Positions 60,071 through 64,000 of a stretch of DNA of 64,000 nt are shown here, in pieces. Positions within the stretch are counted from its first letter, which is position 1, and each line of letters begins with the position of its first letter. The translations under genes and the position numbers were made by a program. The stretch covers positions 558,001-622,000 of the forward strand of contig BDSI01000033.1 of NCBI GenBank assembly GCA_003117195.1, in the 5' to 3' direction. This stretch comes from Eudorina sp. 2006-703-Eu-15 (Eukaryota; Chlorophyta; Chlorophyceae; Chlamydomonadales; Volvocaceae). The notes beneath the pieces were generated by a model. It made no database searches and was not told the DNA's origin. It saw only the letters and a list, made by a program, of their open reading frames with translations.

Positions 60071-63000
60071 GACGGGGAATATCGAGGCGCGAGGCATCTT
60101 GAGGCGGATGTGCGGATGTGATAACGCAGGACTGGAAGGGAACACGCACGATTGGAGACCAGGCAGGGGGCAACCGGCGCTAGAGGAAGGGTGTCCTGAT
60201 GGGTACGAATTATTAAGGACGTTACAGCGGACCCCGCGGGTCACCATGTACAAATGTTGAAACGCCGAATGTTGTGTTGTGGTCGCGCACTTGCGACGAA
60301 TCAGCGCCGGCCGTCCACAGTCTTTGTGACTGGGGTCTGTGGTGGGGCTGTATCCCTAGGAGTGCAAGTACTTGGCTGAAATGCTTAAGGCTGCCTTGGG
60401 CAAGGAGTACTGCAGCCGAAGCGTGAGAGTACGGGACGTCAAGAAGAGGATCCGCTGCTTCTGGGCTCGCTTCGAGCGCGCTACCGGTAATCGGAGCGCC
60501 CGTGGCAGGTTTGATAAGATGGAGGGCCAAGGGCCGTAAACGGCGGGTATCATTGATTGAGAGAGCGTAAGGTGGCTGTGGAGGGTGGTGGTGTGGAGGG
60601 CTGGCTAGTCAGCTGTCCACCTGGCCAACAGCTGGCCGCTCTGCACTTGCAGGATGCGGGGCATGCATGCGGATGGCGGGCTCACGTATCGTCGTCGTCA
60701 ACCGTTCTTGTGCACTTCTCGGCACGCTTCTTTTTTCTTTGGGGCTTTTCTGTGCCAAATCGTCTGGCCTGCTATCGGGCCGGACATGTCTTCATTTGTC
60801 GCATTTAGGGAACGCAAGATGTGCACGTGCTCAAGGGATGGCGGTCTCTTGAGGGTTTGAGGGGCTGCAGGGAGGTGACACATGCCCAAGGACGCGCGGG
60901 GAGCCGAGGTAATGGTCGGAGAGTGGAGCCGCTCGGATGTCGTCCATCCTGACACGTGTGTTTCTTTGCAGCTGTGGGCCACGGAAGATTTTGTCGTATC
61001 GTCTGCTACATTGACTGCGATCGGATGCGTTAATTCCAACGTTATCGCGTGCCAATGTGCATGTCAACAACCAAAGGATGAGTGATGTGCTTCAGTTCCC
61101 GCCGGGGTTTGGGATCCCTCGGGGGCGCGGCGGGCTGCACTAGGCTGTTGCCATGCCGCCCCCTGAACGCACTCACCACGTGCACTACCGTACCTTGCAA
61201 CGTCTTGTAATTGAGTCACATCCGGTGACTGACGCGGAGCGCCCATGGCCATAATAATGCTCAGCCGATCCGTATCGCCAAACAAGAATATTGGCCCATG
61301 TTCGCCCTCCACCGAAGGTGTCGCAGCGGAGGGTCCACCTCGTGAGGCGATTGGTTTGCATTAGATCACCAAGTGACCAATTATGATTTTATTACTATGA
61401 GCGTGTACTGGCCAAGCCCATGGCGCGCCTTTTTGTGTCGAACTAGTGGTCTGTTGTGGTGACCGTGTCCTGGCCGCCCCACGAGTCCGTCCGCAAACAA
61501 TCACTGCGACGCAACAGAGACCCGCCCAACAAGCTCAGCAGATGCACGTCATGGAGAGGACCCAGCCTTCGGCCGCGCGCGCATGGCCGCTAATCCATAA
61601 CCCCGCGCAGCTCCAAAAACAAAACACAGAAGGCGTTTGAAGGCGCACTAATTTGGATGTGCAGAAAAATGGCCCTGACTGCCGTACTGCCGTATATTGC
61701 TGGTGCTGTGTTACGGACCGTCTGACGGCGAGGCGCACCAAGACGCACTCCTTGTGCCAGGACCGCCAGCAGACGGTCCCAGCCTCGCATCATGGACGAA
61801 AAAGCTCCCCAAGCTGGGATGTCACTACCGCGCTGCCGTCACACCGACCCCACTCAAAATCTCCTTGCTTGGGGGAACGCCACGGATCGCGGACTGTGCC
61901 ATGACGAAAGCGGCGCAAGGGCCCCAAGCATACGATATGTGACACTTTGTGAAACCGTCCACGGTGCAATGCATGCCCGGCACTTCCTGCCGTGTTCGCT
62001 GGACACAGAGCATCCAAAAAAATGGATTGGTTCCGACACCAACACAGGGCGCCCCAGGATGACCTGACCGGGTAGACAGTCGCACTCAGCGCCGCGGTGG
62101 CGAAAGCGCGATCTCCTGCCTGGCCCGCCCGTGCACCCGCGCGGCCCGCCGCCGCGCTGTCCTCCGTTCCCAACATGTCCCACGCAGACAAATGCGGAAA
62201 CACTCCGCCGGGCCTTCGCAGACACACAGACTGCGGATATCCTCCCAACATGTCCCCCTTCACCTTCGGGAGCAGCGAAAGGAGGATAACAGGGTCGCAG
62301 GAGCTGTACAAGGAGGCGACCATACCTCTGACGCAAACTCCCCCTTCTGCAGCATACGCGTGGGGGTGGCTGTGCGGCGCACCCGCCACCCGGTACCCCC
62401 GCGGTTTGCTCGTATGGCGCGCGGCCAGCGTGCCCCCCAGGTGGCGCTCCAGCCTTCGTTCGCGGCACGAGCGTCGAACTCACGGGCCTCGCGCGCTGGC
62501 TCTGGCCCTGTACCTGCTTTACCAACGGCCGTCGAAACCAGCTTTGCCGTGCTTCAACTGGTATGAGCGTGAATCGTGATGCGTTGTGCCCTCGCCTCCA
62601 ATCCACAGCACAGCAATTCATCAAACAGCTTGGCAATCCGCGCAAGCTGCGAGGCCGCAACCGGCCTCTATTCCGAATGAGTAATGCCCAAATCGCTGCC
62701 CCCGCCACCTTGCCACGACGGCGGCGAGCGGTCCCTTAAAAAATCCCTTCGCGCTCCACATTCGCTCTCCCGAGCAACTCTGTACCATGTTGCCACGTCT
62801 CAACTCCAGGGCGCAGGCAACCGACAAATTTCAAACAAACGAAAATCGGCACCAAAGAGGGCCACATTCGCGCCCCAAATGTTCACGTACGACGCTTCCT
62901 CACTCTTAACACCCGCATCCCACCACCAGTACCACGGACTCTCACACCCGCTTACGACACTTGACACACACGCGCACACCCGCGCTGACGTTGCCCAGCG

Positions 63001-63553
63001 CGGCAAGGCGAATTACGGTGTCCCCCACCGTGGCAAATAGTACATGCGACCGTCTGATGGACATCCTGGCCGCTCCCGGCAATGACTCTCATCATAAATT
63101 TTCCGAGCATAAGATGCAGCCGCAGAAGCCGCAAGTTCAGTCACAGAAAAAAAGCACCCGCTCAATCCTGCTTCCAAGTACAAAGTGGGGTAGTTGGATG
63201 GGGGATCGAGGGGGGAATCCAGAAATCGACGGCTTCAAACAGCACTGGACGGCCACCCATTCCCCCTTCCCTTGATACACCCTCTTTTTCCCTCCGCTTG
63301 GGGTACCTCCACGGCGGCTTAGGCTCCCTGCAGCCCGCATAACCTAACGTCGCCCTGCTCCCCCAAAGTCCCCACGCTGCACGGCTCTTCGACGCCCCAA
63401 CCCGCCCCACACCTCTCTCCCACATCCGTGCCACCGTGACAAGTGGGCTCCCACACTTGCTCCCAGGTTCCCGTTCCCGCCCCTCCGCTCTTGAGCAGCT
63501 TCGCTACAACGGCGCCATTTCCATCCGCGCATGACCCCTCCAGCTGACTTGCT

Positions 63554-63765
63554 TCAAGATGTCGCTGCTGCCACGCTGCCCACCGTGGTTCCCTGCTGCT
63601 GCAGTGCTTGGCTCAGTCCACCGGCCGCCACAACCAGCCGGTTTCGCTCCTGCAATCCGATGTTGTTTACGGACTCGACGCCCGGCTCCAGAAACCCTGT
63701 CGACTTCAAAATCGCGTTGCGGACACGCAGTCGGTCGCGCTTGATTGCAACGCTCGGGCTTTCAC
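63554..63765 (-). CDS. Probable last exon of an unknown gene entering from the right edge
   Basis: Unrecognised. On the minus strand an acceptor (GCCCTGACAG) at 63766 opens a frame of 70 codons ending in TGA at 63554. The peptide has charged and hydrophobic residues at helix-like spacing (DRLRVRNAILKSTGFLEPG, then LQERNRLVVAAGGLSQALQQ), unlike the low-complexity shadow frames around it, so I think it is coding. Upstream sequence to the window edge is probably intron, because its frames break. I do not know the family. Confidence 0.35.
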
Positions 63766-64000
63766 CTGTCAGGGCACGCATGCAAGCAAATGCGACAGCT
63801 CTTTACAAATAACAGTTTTCGAGCATCTGGGCAAGACCCAGATTGCAGGCGCAGCTAACGAAAACAAACGATGCCTGGTAATCAGTCTGTAGCCTCCATG
63901 AATGCAGGCGTAGAATCGACGGCAGCGCCGACCAAGGAGAATATCTGCCGGCATGTGGGACGCCCGGGCATATCCTCAAGACACAAATGTTTCATTCGCA

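Larger units (their letters stand above)
57975..63553. other. Gene-poor region downstream of SPY
   Basis: No protein family recognised. Contains the SPY 3' UTR, a CT microsatellite near 58428-58444, a long GT repeat, a second short GT run near 59827-59846 and dispersed repeat copies near 60.0-60.2 kb. Overlapping frames of up to 284 codons on the minus strand at 61790-62708 and a plus-strand frame at 62097-62579 have no known motif, and I could not choose between them. Confidence 0.55.

Overview
The window is nuclear DNA from a green alga, most likely a volvocine/chlamydomonadalean relative of Chlamydomonas and Volvox. The signs are very GC-rich multi-exon genes with short GT-AG introns, long Ala/Gly/Pro/Gln homopolymer tracts in otherwise conserved proteins, TGTAA motifs downstream of some stops, abundant micro- and minisatellites, and land-plant-type versions of PFK, VARICOSE/EDC4 and SPINDLY. 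No tRNA, rRNA, CRISPR or bacterial operon structure was seen. Gene models were built by hand by joining exons at GT-AG sites with matching phase and conserved protein sequence on both sides.

Layout. <1-9845 (+): 3' part of a cyclic-nucleotide-gated type cation channel with ten exons in view and a very long low-complexity tail. 9846-16933: gene-poor, repeat-rich spacer. 16934-23367 (+): plant-type 6-phosphofructokinase, 11 exons. 25011-25775 (-): weak two-exon candidate with a hydrophobic C-terminus. 27566-34759 (-): EDC4/VARICOSE decapping scaffold, 10 exons. 35081-36056 (+): NUP35 nucleoporin, two exons, sharing a 321-bp divergent promoter region with EDC4. 37779-40259 (-): seven-blade WD40 protein, 7 exons. 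42246-about 46784 (-): COG0354 (YgfZ/IBA57) folate-dependent Fe-S protein; first exon not resolved. 48465-57974 (+): SPINDLY-type TPR glycosyltransferase, 16 exons. 57975-63553: gene-poor spacer with a long GT repeat. 63554-63765 (-): probable last exon of a gene running off the right edge.

The genes are ordinary nuclear housekeeping or signalling genes and do not form a cluster with one function: ion signalling (channel), glycolysis (PFK), mRNA decapping (EDC4), nuclear pore (NUP35), organellar Fe-S maintenance (COG0354) and nucleocytoplasmic protein O-glycosylation (SPY). I did not find a convincing undescribed system. The points most worth checking are the non-canonical pore of the channel, the Asp-to-Asn change in the PFK nucleotide/Mg loop, a near-perfect long hairpin in PFK intron 1, the large N-terminal extension and catalytic insertion of SPY, and several MITE-like inverted repeats.
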